This document shows, piece by piece, positions 25,677 through 34,368 of a DNA stretch of 58,033 nt. The notes under the pieces were generated by a model. The model was given only the letters and a program-made list of their open reading frames with translations, was not told the origin of the DNA and did no database searches. The first letter of the stretch is position 1, and every line of letters starts with the position of its first letter. The stretch comes from an uncultured Bacteroides sp. (lineage in GTDB: Bacteria; Bacteroidota; Bacteroidia; Bacteroidales; Bacteroidaceae). The translations under genes and the position numbers were made by a program. The stretch lies in NCBI GenBank assembly GCA_900553815.1, contig USEY01000012.1, positions 1 through 58,033 on the forward strand. The letters are read 5' to 3'.

Positions 25677-26735
25677 ATGAAAATGGATAAACAAATGGTA
25701 TATCTGCTGGTGGCGGGGATTGTATGGGTGTTGTCTTTTACGTCTTGCGAGAACGAGATACCTTATAATCCGTCGTTGCATGTACCCCAGTTGGTGATGA
25801 ATGCGTTGCTGGAGGCCGGAGAGGAAGAGAACTTTGTCTATTTAAGTTTGAGCGGAGCCAATAACATATCGCATGTTGACGAAGCGGTGGTTACGCTCTA
25901 TGTTAATGGTCGGGCTGTAGAGGTGGCTGAGGAATTGCCGCCAATACAACCTTTTGGCAATGCCCCCGATACAGAGTTGCCTGAAATAGCCAAGCGTAAG
26001 AAGTTCAGGCTCAAGACAAGGTTTTCTCCCGGAGACTGCTTGCGGCTGGAAGCTGTGGCTGAGGGAGGGCGTTACAGGGCAGAAGCCAGTGTGGTGGTGC
26101 CCCAGCCGTTGGATGGACTGCGGGTAGATACGGCTACGGTGATGCTCAGGTACCGTTATGATAGCTGGAAACCGTGTCGTCGTTACTTGGTTTCGATAGA
26201 CGATCGGCCGGGAGAGTTGAATTATTACCGGCTGGATATCAGGCGTGAATTGAAAATTTATGGACGCAGCTTTGTCGGTAATGATACGGTGGATTTCGTA
26301 AATAAGACAAGTTTGGTTAATCGTGAGGATGTGGTCCTGACCGATGGACGGCCCATGACTGGGGATGAGGAGGACAATTTCTTTTTGCCCAATATGGAGA
26401 ATAAGTTCAATATCTTTAGCGACAGGTTGTTTGCCGGTAGTAGCCATACCTTGAAGGTATATACTGAGACCTTGGATGATTTCACAACCAGTGTTGTCCA
26501 TGACGTGAAGCGTGTGGAGCATAAAGCTGTGGTGCGCCTGTTGAGTTTGAATGAGGAGGAATACCGATATCTGAAAGCACTGAACTGTCTGGATTCGGAC
26601 GATTATGACACGTCGCTGATGGAACCGGTCGTAATACCAAGCAATGTGAAGGGTGGTTTGGGATTTGTGGGCTGTAGTGCTGATGTCAGGGTGGAATTAG
26701 AGTTGCCTGAGGTCGTATTTAATGGCTATATGTAG
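25677..26735 (+). CDS. DUF4249-family lipoprotein
   Basis: A 352-residue outer-membrane lipoprotein (lipobox LSFTSC, Cys24) starting after the lipobox with ENEIPYNPS, typical of DUF4249 proteins, which commonly follow STN-type TonB receptors. It is mostly beta structure (VVTLYVNGRAVEV, RYRAEASVVVP) and probably acts as a surface partner of the receptor, as SusD does for SusC. I prefer MKMDKQMVYL (25677) among several in-frame starts because it leaves a normal lipoprotein signal. It ends the operon; a terminator follows. Confidence 0.82.
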   Translation: MKMDKQMVYLLVAGIVWVLSFTSCENEIPYNPSLHVPQLVMNALLEAGEEENFVYLSLSGANNISHVDEAVVTLYVNGRAVEVAEELPPIQPFGNAPDTELPEIAKRKKFRLKTRFSPGDCLRLEAVAEGGRYRAEASVVVPQPLDGLRVDTATVMLRYRYDSWKPCRRYLVSIDDRPGELNYYRLDIRRELKIYGRSFVGNDTVDFVNKTSLVNREDVVLTDGRPMTGDEEDNFFLPNMENKFNIFSDRLFAGSSHTLKVYTETLDDFTTSVVHDVKRVEHKAVVRLLSLNEEEYRYLKALNCLDSDDYDTSLMEPVVIPSNVKGGLGFVGCSADVRVELELPEVVFNGYM

Positions 26736-26769
26736 GCCAGCCGAATAGGCTGTGTGTCTGTTTGATGGT

Positions 26770-26820
26770 GGGATGCCATGTCACGAAGTAAGTTTCGAGG
26801 CATAGCATCCCTGTTTTTGT
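26770..26820 (+). terminator. terminator of the sigma/receptor operon
   Basis: GGGATGC (26770-26776) pairs with GCATCCC (26805-26811), with an inner CGAA/TTCG pair, and is followed by TGTTTTTG. From here to 27006 the gap is A/T-rich without a gene. Confidence 0.75.
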
Positions 26821-27006
26821 TTTATAGTATTGGATGTGCTGACCTTTTGCTCGTAAATGTTATACTATACTTGAATATAGATGTTAAATGTGAATATATA
26901 TTGCGTTTATGTTACGTTTTATAGCGTAAATGAGCCTTTTTGCCTATTTCTTTTTGATGTAGGTCAAGAAATGCATGGCAGACAATTATTTTTCTTTTGA
27001 AAGGTT

Positions 27007-27036
27007 TTTGTGTTATAAAACATGTATCTATATTTG
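27007..27036 (+). promoter_or_regulatory. promoter of the small exported protein gene
   Basis: TTTG (27007-27010) and TATATTTG (27029-27036), 18 nt apart, match the Bacteroides promoter pattern. The leader is about 98 nt and contains the perfect palindrome CTAAGCGCTTAG (27055-27066), about 12 nt into the predicted transcript, a possible operator or RNA 5' hairpin. Confidence 0.75.
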
Positions 27037-27140
27037 CATCGGTAAAAAGAAACACTAAGCGCTTAGAACCTTTCAGTAGGTATTAGATTGTATAGATAAG
27101 ATTAGTTTTTAGGATTAACAAATTTAAAAAAGTAGGTATT

Positions 27141-27494
27141 ATGAGACGTTTAGGATTAACTTTAGTGGCAGCTGTATGCTTAGCTGTATCAACATTTGCG
27201 GCAGAAAATCAACCGACTACTGCAAAATGGGAAGGTAATATTAACGTTGCAATGTTGAGCAAGTATCTGAAGCTGTCGGCCAATCAACATGAAGAAGTGG
27301 CCTCTATTTGTGAGTATTTCAACGAGCAGATGACACGTGCTAACTACTCGAAGAAGAATCGTGAGAAATTGCTTCGCAACGCAGTGTATGGCAATTTGAA
27401 ACTGATGAAGAATACATTGAATGCAAAGCAGTATGCCGACTACATCAAGGTGTTGAACCTCACCTTGAACAATAAGGGCATTGAAGTGAAATAA
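27141..27494 (+). CDS. small exported helical protein of unknown function
   Basis: A 117-residue protein with a clean signal peptide (cleavage near VSTFAAENQ). The mature part of about 95 residues is nearly all helix: LSKYLKLSANQHEEVASICEY-like and LNAKQYADYIKVLNLTLNN-like segments. The LxLxxxQxxxV layout recalls periplasmic Spy/CpxP-type helical proteins, but the LTxxQ motifs are not clearly present, so no function is claimed. It has its own strong promoter, long leader and terminator, suggesting an abundant product. Confidence 0.7.
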   Translation: MRRLGLTLVAAVCLAVSTFAAENQPTTAKWEGNINVAMLSKYLKLSANQHEEVASICEYFNEQMTRANYSKKNREKLLRNAVYGNLKLMKNTLNAKQYADYIKVLNLTLNNKGIEVK

Positions 27495-27504
27495 TAGGAA
27501 ACAA

Positions 27505-27556
27505 ACCGTTTCTGTAGTCTGATTATGGGGCTGTAGAAACGGTGTTTTGTTTTTGG
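27505..27556 (+). terminator. terminator of the small exported protein gene
   Basis: ACCGTTTCT (27505-27513) and AGAAACGGT (27535-27543) form a perfect 9-bp stem followed by GTTTTGTTTTT. It begins 10 nt after the stop codon. Confidence 0.88.
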
Positions 27557-27566
27557 TAGAAATAAG

Positions 27567-27602
27567 AAGAGGGCACTGAAGTTTAATTCAGTGCCCTCTT
27601 TT
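27567..27602. terminator. bidirectional hairpin terminator between convergent genes
   Basis: A perfect 14-bp stem (27567-27580 and 27587-27600, 6-nt loop) lies between the plus-strand gene ending at 27494 and the minus-strand regulator gene ending at 27668. TTTT follows on the plus side; the minus side is less T-rich. Confidence 0.8.
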
Positions 27603-27667
27603 CGTTGGCGGAAAGCCTATGACTTACCAACCAACTCCCTAACCAGTTTATTATAGATTTCCTACTT

Positions 27668-28420
27668 TCACAAGCAGAAGCGATCTTGCAGTTTTTTCTT
27701 GAACTTCCTCGACACTTGTAGTTCGCTTGCCTTGTCAAAGGGCGGGTAGAGGATACATTGGTTATCCCTGATAATCATCAGATAGTCAATGTTGATGATG
27801 TAGGACTGATGTATCTGTATGAACGAAGGCGAGTATTGGGTAATCTGTTCGGCAGTGATGCCACGGCGCAATACCAATGGCGGCCGGTTGCTAAGTATGA
27901 CTTCCCATTGCTTTCTGTCAGAACAATACTTGAAGAAGCCTATTTCAGAGGGGCGGAGGGCGCACATGTCATTGGTGGGAGTTACCACGATGAATGTCTG
28001 GCCTACTTGCGGGGCATTCACAATGTTTGCTACCTGTTGTATCGGTGCATTGGCCTGTTCGATGAACCGTGTCAGTATGTCTTTCAGGTCTTGCTCTTCA
28101 AAAGGTTTCAGCAAGTAGTCGAAAGCTGATTCGCGGATGGCTTGTATCATGTATTTGTCGTAGGCCGTATAGAACACTACTTTCATGTCCCAAGTAATGC
28201 TGTCTCTGATTTCACGCAGTAAGTCCATACCGGTTGTATCGGGCATTTCCACGTCAAGAAACAGAAGGTCGGGCTGCACCTTGGCTATTACCTTCTTTCC
28301 CTGTTTCCCGTTTTTGGCAATTCCGTCGAGCGAGAATCGTTCGTCTTTTTTCAGGCTGAAACTTAGATTCTCCAAAGAAACTTCATCGTCATCGACCACT
28401 ACAACCTTGTACTTTTCCAT
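27668..28420 (-). CDS. LytTR-family response regulator
   Basis: A 250-residue regulator: receiver domain (VVVDDDEVSLENL acidic pair, phospho-acceptor in LLFLDVEMPDTTGMDLL, Lys in FDYLLKPFEEQDL) and a C-terminal LytTR DNA-binding domain (FIQIHQSYIINIDYLMII, LQVSRKFKKKL). Such regulators pair with LytS-type kinases; the kinase gene lies 134 nt upstream on the same strand. All receiver residues are present, so it should be phosphorylatable. Targets are unknown. Confidence 0.9.
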   Translation of the reverse strand: MEKYKVVVVDDDEVSLENLSFSLKKDERFSLDGIAKNGKQGKKVIAKVQPDLLFLDVEMPDTTGMDLLREIRDSITWDMKVVFYTAYDKYMIQAIRESAFDYLLKPFEEQDLKDILTRFIEQANAPIQQVANIVNAPQVGQTFIVVTPTNDMCALRPSEIGFFKYCSDRKQWEVILSNRPPLVLRRGITAEQITQYSPSFIQIHQSYIINIDYLMIIRDNQCILYPPFDKASELQVSRKFKKKLQDRFCL

Positions 28421-28554
28421 TTCCTTTTCTCTGATGTTTTGCTAGCGAATATAGACATTATATCCGTTCCTGACAAAGAAGTATTGACAGAATATGTACT
28501 AATGTGCACCAATATTGTACTATCCTGTCGAAAAACGGGGTTAATAGTTGCTTC

Positions 28555-30570
28555 TTAAATTCTGTAATTATACTTGTCGGGCAGGATGAAAGCAACTTCG
28601 CAGCCTGTTTCTCCACTGGGAAGCGTAGTGTTGTGGATACTTACCTCGATGGATTCCTTGTTTCGGGTGTTCAGAATCTGTATGGTCTGCATGATGACTT
28701 TCATGCCGGTTCCTGTGCCTTTGTTCTGGCTGATGGTTTTGAAACCGCCACCGTTGTCTATTATTCGGATGGAGATGCCTTTGTCTGTCTTGCTGATGTT
28801 TATCCAGAGCCGTTTGTCGCCTTCCTTGCCGCGCAGGGCATGTTTGACTGCATTTTCGACCGGAATCTGTATCAGCATGGAAGGAATCAGTATGTTGTTG
28901 GGATTGACCTGTTCGTTCAGGTTTATCTCTGGGTAAAAATCTTTGCCCACAGAACGTCGTTCCAGGTTGATGTAGGTTTGCACAAAGTCGAGTTCTTCGG
29001 TCAGCGTGACACACAGTTGCTCGGCTACTTCCAGATTGCGTCTCATCAGCTTGACCAGTTCGCCCAGTTCTTTTTGTTCTTCGGGGTTGCGGTTGGCCAT
29101 TTCCTGGTTCAGCACGTTGAAGATGAAGTGAGGAGAGAGCCGGTTTCGGATGTTCTCCAGTCTCAGTGTTGACACGGTGCGTCGGTTCTGAGCCTGTAGC
29201 AGGGCTCTTTTCTTCTTGCCATACATGTATAGGAAGATGATGACAAGCAGGGTGAAGAAGCAGAGGGTAATCCAGAAGATAGTAGTTTGCCTCAGTTCCA
29301 GCACTTCATTTTCCTTTTTTTGTATCAGTACGTTGTGCGCCATGAGGGTCGAGTCCTGTGCATAGCGCAGGGTGGCGTCGGCCACGCGCATCTTTACGCG
29401 TTCATTCTTGACAGAGTCAGAAAGTTGCTGTTTCAGTTGTTGTATGTAGTAGGCTTCTTTGAAGTTTCCGTTCTCTTCAAAATATTGTTGCAGGTACTCG
29501 TACCGTATAAGCTTGATGTCGGTTTCCAGTTGTGGCGGGGTGGGGGTGGACAGCAGTATTTGCCGGGCTTCTTTCAGATTCTGCCGTTTGAGGGCAAGCC
29601 CTAATTCCTGTGTTGCCACATAATACAATGCCTGGTTGTAGTGGATGTCTTCAAAGAATGATTTACAGCGTTCCAGGTAGATATATGAGGAGTCTATTTC
29701 GCCCATTTTCTGAAAGACGTCGGCCATGTTCAGATAGCACAGGTTACGTTCGAACTTCAGCTCCTTATACTTGCCTAACAGTTTGCAGCACTGGCGGAAG
29801 TAAGACATGGCGCGTTCGTAGTCTTCACGATAGTAATAAGAGTTTCCACGGTTGTTCAGGTAGACATATTGTTCGTAGGTCAGCATTTGCTGAAAGTTCT
29901 TGCCAGCCTGCTCAAAATAGTAGTCGCATTGGTCAAAGTCGCGTAGCGACATGTAGATTTGTCCCAGACCGTAGAAGATGGAGGTTTTCTTGTCTTCCAA
30001 GTGTAGTGAGTCGCAGATGAGCAATGCCCGTCTATACCAGTAAGCTACCTGGTCGTACTGTCCCTGGCGGCTGCGTACATCGGCCAGGTTTATCAGAATG
30101 TCGGGGGCACCCTCGGTTTGTATGCCTCTCAGGCGTTGTTCGTAGGCTGTCTGGAAGAGGTAGGCGGCTGTGTCGAGGCTTCCCATTCGCGAGTAGTAGT
30201 TGCCCATGATGTTGTAGTACTCGGATATCAGGTCTTCCAGTTGTGGTGTTTTCTTTTCCTGTCGTTTATAGTATTGCTTGCCCAGCCTGAAATAATAGGC
30301 CATGGAGTCGGAGTCGAATGTGAAGAAATGGGTCTTCAGCACGATGGCGGCATACTGATACCATTCGAGGCTGTCCTTGGTCTGCTGCATTTGCAGTTTT
30401 GTCTGCTGGCGTGCCCATGCAGGATGCTCGGGCAGGGAGTCGCTGATGTGTTGGTAGAATGTATAGTAGTTTTTCAACGCTGCATCCTGCTTGCCCTTTT
30501 CCTGTTGCCGGCAGGCCAGGAAAGGGAGCAGGCAGACTGCAAGTGTGATAAACAGGTAGTGGCGTTTCAT
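28555..30570 (-). CDS. TPR-sensor histidine kinase of the LytS/His_kinase class
   Basis: A 671-residue kinase: a lipoprotein-like N-terminus (PFLACRQQ, Cys20), about 370 residues of helical TPR repeats on the periplasmic side, a transmembrane helix (IFWITLCFFTLLVIIFLYMY), then a kinase domain with SPHFIFNVLNQE (phosphorylated His) and an ATP-binding part (PVENAVKHAL, IIDNGGGF, GTGTGMKVI). It presumably signals to the LytTR regulator at 27668. The TPR sensor suggests detection of a protein or peptide. A lipobox at the start of a kinase is unusual and may be an ordinary signal sequence. Confidence 0.88.
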   Translation of the reverse strand: MKRHYLFITLAVCLLPFLACRQQEKGKQDAALKNYYTFYQHISDSLPEHPAWARQQTKLQMQQTKDSLEWYQYAAIVLKTHFFTFDSDSMAYYFRLGKQYYKRQEKKTPQLEDLISEYYNIMGNYYSRMGSLDTAAYLFQTAYEQRLRGIQTEGAPDILINLADVRSRQGQYDQVAYWYRRALLICDSLHLEDKKTSIFYGLGQIYMSLRDFDQCDYYFEQAGKNFQQMLTYEQYVYLNNRGNSYYYREDYERAMSYFRQCCKLLGKYKELKFERNLCYLNMADVFQKMGEIDSSYIYLERCKSFFEDIHYNQALYYVATQELGLALKRQNLKEARQILLSTPTPPQLETDIKLIRYEYLQQYFEENGNFKEAYYIQQLKQQLSDSVKNERVKMRVADATLRYAQDSTLMAHNVLIQKKENEVLELRQTTIFWITLCFFTLLVIIFLYMYGKKKRALLQAQNRRTVSTLRLENIRNRLSPHFIFNVLNQEMANRNPEEQKELGELVKLMRRNLEVAEQLCVTLTEELDFVQTYINLERRSVGKDFYPEINLNEQVNPNNILIPSMLIQIPVENAVKHALRGKEGDKRLWINISKTDKGISIRIIDNGGGFKTISQNKGTGTGMKVIMQTIQILNTRNKESIEVSIHNTTLPSGETGCEVAFILPDKYNYRI

Positions 30571-30590
30571 GGTGTTTGTTTTTCTCTACC

Positions 30591-31706
30591 TTATTTAATG
30601 GTAACCATAGTTGCCCCGAAACCATATTCCTGGAAAGAGGCATCCTGATGGCGGCATTGGGGATACTTGCGCTTCAGTTCGTCGAGCAGGGCTCTGCGCA
30701 GCACGCCGTCGCCCTTGCCGTGGATGAAGACAATGCGCTGCTCGCGTTTGTTCTTGTATTGTTCCATCACTTCGCGGAACTTGTCGAGCTGGTAATTCAG
30801 CATTTCGCTGTTGCTCATGCCGCGCGTGTCGTCCAGCAGTTCGTTGATGTGCAGGTCTATCTCAATGATGCCTTTCTTGTTGGTAGGCTTTTCTTTCTTG
30901 TGGGGGCGGTTGGTGTCTGTATTCTGTTTCTGCAACAGGGCGTTTTGCAGTTCTTCTGCCGACACGTAGACTTGCTTTGAGGGCTGGTCGTTGCGGGCAA
31001 TGTCGTACATCAGTGCCGGAGTCTCGAAGAAGTCGGTGGGCTGGAAGGTGTGGAGCTTGTAGAACTTCACGGTGTCGATGCGCAACTCGACGCTGACAGC
31101 CGGTTTCAGCACGAACGAGCGGTTGTCCTTGAAGGCAACGAATTGTACGGCCACGCGTTCGCGGTCGTTCAGTTCCGATTTCTCAAATTCTTCCAGCAAG
31201 AGTTTGGTGTTGGGCTCTATCAGACCGTGCGAGCGGGCTGTCCAGGCCTTGCCTTCGGCGCTGAGGTAGGTGTAATAGAGGTAGTAGTTGCTGTCGTTCA
31301 CCAGGTAGGTTTCGAACGGCGTGGTGCTGACAGCCTTGATGTCGGTCGGCACAAAGGCCAGGAAGACGTTCAGCGCGTCGCCGCCCTTGATTTCGGGTTG
31401 GCGGTAGACGGATATTTTCGGCTTTTCCACCTGGCGCAGTGGCTGGCCGTCGCTGTAGCTGCTGACGGGGCTTGGCGCCGTTGGGCGTGCGGGTTGCTCT
31501 TCTGCTTTCTTGCGCTGGGCGGCAGCCTTGGCGGCCGGGGTGGGTATGTTGTAGTCGTCTGTTTCGATGACAACGCATTCGCGTATGGGCATGGGAATGT
31601 CAAATCCGTCAGCGTCTTCTACCAGCACGATGTCTTTTCCTTGGAATCCGGTAACGACGCCTCCTCCTACTTCACTGAGAAAGCGCACTTTATCTCCTAT
31701 TTTCAT
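30591..31706 (-). CDS. DUF2027 protein with C-terminal Smr domain
   Basis: A 371-residue protein. The N-terminus is a small beta barrel ([21 protein letters not shown]) in the DUF2027 layout; a Pro/Ala-rich linker, a beta-rich central domain (about 105-240) and an Smr domain follow, with [11 protein letters not shown] and the [16 protein letters not shown] motif. Smr domains bind or nick nucleic acids in recombination, mismatch repair or ribosome rescue (MutS2, SmrB). No MutS part is present. Regulated by the promoter at 31749-31779. Confidence 0.85.
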   Translation of the reverse strand: MKIGDKVRFLSEVGGGVVTGFQGKDIVLVEDADGFDIPMPIRECVVIETDDYNIPTPAAKAAAQRKKAEEQPARPTAPSPVSSYSDGQPLRQVEKPKISVYRQPEIKGGDALNVFLAFVPTDIKAVSTTPFETYLVNDSNYYLYYTYLSAEGKAWTARSHGLIEPNTKLLLEEFEKSELNDRERVAVQFVAFKDNRSFVLKPAVSVELRIDTVKFYKLHTFQPTDFFETPALMYDIARNDQPSKQVYVSAEELQNALLQKQNTDTNRPHKKEKPTNKKGIIEIDLHINELLDDTRGMSNSEMLNYQLDKFREVMEQYKNKREQRIVFIHGKGDGVLRRALLDELKRKYPQCRHQDASFQEYGFGATMVTIK

Positions 31707-31748
31707 TGTTCTTTGTCCTTTTATTTATGGTTTTGCTTTTACTGCATG

Positions 31749-31779
31749 CAAAGATAATGTTTGCTTGCCTAATTATCAA
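31749..31779 (-). promoter_or_regulatory. promoter of the Smr-domain gene
   Basis: On the minus strand ATTG (31779-31776) and TATCTTTG (31756-31749), 19 nt apart, fit the Bacteroides pattern, placing the start about 35 nt before the ATG at 31706. Confidence 0.7.
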
Positions 31780-31821
31780 TATCTGTATCATTGAGATTTT
31801 CAGTGTCGTACATTCATGTCA

Positions 31822-31930
31822 TTTATAAGGCTTATATCAATTTACTATAAAGCTTATAGAGGGTGACTATAAGCCTTATAGACCAGTGTTAAAAGCCTTA
31901 TATTATTCAGCTAAAAGCCTTTTATTATAT
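31822..31930. repeat. 22-nt phased array, word TATAAGSCTTATA, five units
   Basis: The core AAGGC/AAAGC/AAGCC falls at 31827, 31849, 31871, 31893 and 31915, four exact 22-nt steps. Full units are palindromes of the form TATAAG, one C/G, CTTATA. The same word builds the seven-unit array at 54650-54795, 23 kb away. It lies in the divergent gap between the Smr gene and the first blaI-like gene, upstream of both promoters. The other array of this word also sits in a divergent gap next to a blaI-like gene. Confidence 0.88.
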
Positions 31931-32022
31931 ATGAATTGCTTGCGTTGACACGATGGAAGTAGGATACAGTCATGTGAAATGTAGAGAAATACGAGGTTTT
32001 AGTAATGATTAACCTTTTTATT

Positions 32023-32053
32023 ATTGCTATATTACGAAATATTCGTAGATTTG
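32023..32053 (+). promoter_or_regulatory. promoter and probable BlaI-type operator of the first blaI/blaR1 module
   Basis: ATTG (32023-32026) and TAGATTTG (32046-32053), 19 nt apart, form the promoter. The perfect 15-bp palindrome TACGAAATATTCGTA (32033-32047) lies in the spacer and touches the -7 box, the expected place for repression by the dimeric BlaI-like protein encoded 28 nt downstream. Autoregulation is inferred from position and symmetry. Confidence 0.72.
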
Positions 32054-32081
32054 CAACGAATTCAAACTAAAACTATATTCC

Positions 32082-32450
32082 ATGGAAAAGTTAACAATGC
32101 AAGAAGAAGAAGTGATGTTGTACATCTGGGATTTGGAAGAATGTTTCGTGAAGGACATACTTGCCAAGTTTCCCGACCCGAAGCCACCCTATACCACCGT
32201 GGCTTCGGTAGTGAAGAACCTGGAGCGCAAGCACTATGTGAAGCCCTCACGCGTGGGAAACACGTATCGCTACACGCCCCTCATCCGCGAAAGCGAATAC
32301 AAACGGACGTTCATGAGCGGCTTTGTCCGTAACTACTTTGCCAATTCGTACAAGGAGATGGTCTCGTTTTTTGCCAAGGAGCAAAAGATTTCGGCCGGCG
32401 ACTTGAAAGATATAATTGATATGATAGAGAAAGGAAAAGAGGAGCGGTAA
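32082..32450 (+). CDS. BlaI/MecI/CopY-family repressor (first copy)
   Basis: A 122-residue winged-helix repressor: DNA-binding part (MQEEEVMLYIWDLEECFVKD, PPYTTVASVVKNLERKHYV, GNTYRYTPLI) and a C-terminal helical dimerisation part. In the classic system a BlaR1 protease triggers cleavage of BlaI. Here a BlaR1-like gene follows, but no beta-lactamase gene is nearby, so the sensed signal may be cell-wall stress or something else. Confidence 0.88.
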   Translation: MEKLTMQEEEVMLYIWDLEECFVKDILAKFPDPKPPYTTVASVVKNLERKHYVKPSRVGNTYRYTPLIRESEYKRTFMSGFVRNYFANSYKEMVSFFAKEQKISAGDLKDIIDMIEKGKEER

Positions 32451-32618
32451 GCGGTGGGTGGTAAGCGGTGAGTGGTAAGCGGTGAGTGGTAAGCGGTGAG
32501 CATAGCCGGCTGCCATCCATCTTCAATCCTCATCAGTAATCACTTGATACTAACCGTTAACCATTAATCACTAACCATTAATCACTAACCATTAATCATT
32601 AATCACTAACCACTGAAT
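32451..32618 (+). repeat. heptad/14-nt array filling the gap before the BlaR1-like gene
   Basis: Left part (32451-32499): seven heptads alternating GCGGTGA and GTGGTAA. Right part (about 32515-32618): fifteen words mostly TTAATCA, CTAACCA and relatives in unbroken 7-nt register, ending two bases before the start codon. The right words are near-complements of the left words if G-U pairs are allowed. The middle carries AGCCGGCT. The layout copies that at 21903-21979. Confidence 0.78.
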
Positions 32619-32620
32619 TT

Positions 32621-34261
32621 ATGGTCTATTTCCTGAAAGTAAATGTAGCGATAGCCTTGTTCTACGCATTCTACCGTCTGTTCTTCTACAAGGACACGTT
32701 CTTTGCCTGGCGGCGTACGGCTCTGATGTGTTTCTTTGCCGTTTCGGCAGCCGTGCCGTTGTTCAACATACAGACGTGGATAGTGCAGCAAGAACCTATG
32801 GTGGCCATGGCCGACCTGTATGCCGCGGTGGTCTTGCCCGAGATAACTTTGACACCACAGCCCCTGATGGACTGGAAGCAGCTGTTGGTGCAGGGCATCG
32901 GCATCGTCTATTGGCTGGTGGTCGCCCTGCTGGCTTTGCGCTTTGTGGTGCAGCTGGCCGGCATATTCCGCCTGGCAAGGCGCTGCCCCGTGCAGGAAAT
33001 AGACGGCACCACCGTGCACCTGCTTCCCCGTGTCGAAGGACCTTTTTCGTTCTTCCGCTGGATATTCGTCTGTCCCGGCGCCCATAGCCGCGAGGAACTG
33101 AACGAGATACTGACGCACGAACGCACACATGTCTGCCAGTGGCACTCCATCGACGTGCTGGTGGGCGAACTAGCCTGCATCGTCTGCTGGTTCAACCCCT
33201 TTGCCTGGCTCATGAAGCGGGAAATACGTACCAACCTGGAGTACATGGCCGACGAAAAGGTGTTGGAGACCGGCTACGACTCGCGCACTTACCAATATCA
33301 CTTGTTGGGTTTGTCACATCATAAGGCTGCAGCAACCATCTATAACAGTTTCAATGTTTTACCATTAAAAAGACGCATCACTATGATGAACAAAAGAAGA
33401 ACCCGAGAAATAGGAAGGACCAAGTATCTGATGTTCCTTCCGCTGGCCGCCCTGCTGATGATAGTCAGCAACATCGAGGCCGTGGCACGTGCCACACAGA
33501 AGATGGCAAGCGAAGTCATCGAGTCAGTCAAGCCGGACGAAACTGCCGTTGTACAGTCTCAATCACAATCACAGGGCACTGTCACTACCCAATCACAGAC
33601 CGCCCTCACCCGGCCCCAGCAGGGGAAGCCCGAGAAGGTGACTTACAAAGGAAAGTTAACCGACGAGGCCGGCAATCCGCTGGGCGACGTGCAGATTATC
33701 ACCGACCGGAAGTTTCAGTCCACTACCGTCAGCACCGTCAACACTGACGGGGAGTTCCGGGTAGAGACTTCCTCCGAAGCCGGAATCATCTTTGAATATA
33801 CCGGCAAGGATGGCCGGAAATTGATGAGGGGATACCGGGCCGATGAGCTGGCCAAGATGGGCCCTGACAATCTGGTTATCGTTTTGATACCGGTGGTTTC
33901 CAGCCCTCACGGGGCCGACCCCAACGTATTTGAGGTCGTAGAGAAGATGCCCGAATTCCCCAACGGAGGCATGCCGGGTCTGATGAAGTACCTGAGCGAC
34001 AATATCCGTTACCCCGAGGCAGCCAAGGTGGCTGGCATACAGGGACGCGTCACCGTGGTGTTTGTAGTAGACAAGGATGGAAGCATCACCAACGTGAAAA
34101 CCCTGAGAGGTGTTGACGCTGAACTGGATAAGGAGGCCATCCGAGTTATCAGCTCCATGCCTAAGTGGATACCGGGCATGCAGAAGGGGAAGGCTGTCAA
34201 GGTGAGATATACGGTGCCCGTCATGTTCCGTCTGCCTGTGGGGAAACCGGCACAGAAGTAG
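32621..34261 (+). CDS. BlaR1-like M56 metallopeptidase fused to a TonB C-terminal domain
   Basis: A 546-residue protein: N-terminal membrane helices (about 5-110), an M56 zinc-protease domain with the HERTH motif (HExxH) in ILTHERTHVCQWH and downstream NLEYMADEKVLE, another membrane helix (about 265-285), a carboxypeptidase-regulatory-like domain (about 345-430), and a TonB C-terminal domain (LMKYLSDNIRYPEAAKVA, FVVDKDGSITNVKTLRGV). It joins signal-triggered proteolysis with a TonB-type periplasmic end. It likely responds to envelope events and controls the repressor at 32082. Confidence 0.87.
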   Translation: MVYFLKVNVAIALFYAFYRLFFYKDTFFAWRRTALMCFFAVSAAVPLFNIQTWIVQQEPMVAMADLYAAVVLPEITLTPQPLMDWKQLLVQGIGIVYWLVVALLALRFVVQLAGIFRLARRCPVQEIDGTTVHLLPRVEGPFSFFRWIFVCPGAHSREELNEILTHERTHVCQWHSIDVLVGELACIVCWFNPFAWLMKREIRTNLEYMADEKVLETGYDSRTYQYHLLGLSHHKAAATIYNSFNVLPLKRRITMMNKRRTREIGRTKYLMFLPLAALLMIVSNIEAVARATQKMASEVIESVKPDETAVVQSQSQSQGTVTTQSQTALTRPQQGKPEKVTYKGKLTDEAGNPLGDVQIITDRKFQSTTVSTVNTDGEFRVETSSEAGIIFEYTGKDGRKLMRGYRADELAKMGPDNLVIVLIPVVSSPHGADPNVFEVVEKMPEFPNGGMPGLMKYLSDNIRYPEAAKVAGIQGRVTVVFVVDKDGSITNVKTLRGVDAELDKEAIRVISSMPKWIPGMQKGKAVKVRYTVPVMFRLPVGKPAQK

Positions 34262-34285
34262 CAAATTCTCTCTTACATAAATTGT

Positions 34286-34365
34286 TTCACCACAGAGGAC
34301 ACAGAGTGGCGCGGAGTCATAAGAAGGGAAAGACTCAGTGAAACTCTGTGTCGTTCTGTGGTGAA
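34286..34365. repeat. CACAGAG-type inverted repeat between convergent genes
   Basis: TTCACCACAGA...GACACAGAGT (34286-34307) and its near-complement (34343-34365, one extra base) form a stem of about 22 bp around a 35-nt loop. It fills the 107-nt gap between the convergent M56/TonB and mrp genes and may act as a transcript barrier. Similar CCACAGAGGACACAGAG wording occurs, as I recall, in intergenic repeats of other phyla; not verified. Confidence 0.75.
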
Positions 34366-34368
34366 TGC

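Noticed and set aside
31822..31930. CRISPR array
   Set aside because: The 22-nt units are degenerate palindromes without identical repeats and unique spacers of normal length, and no cas gene is nearby. The same holds for the other phased arrays.
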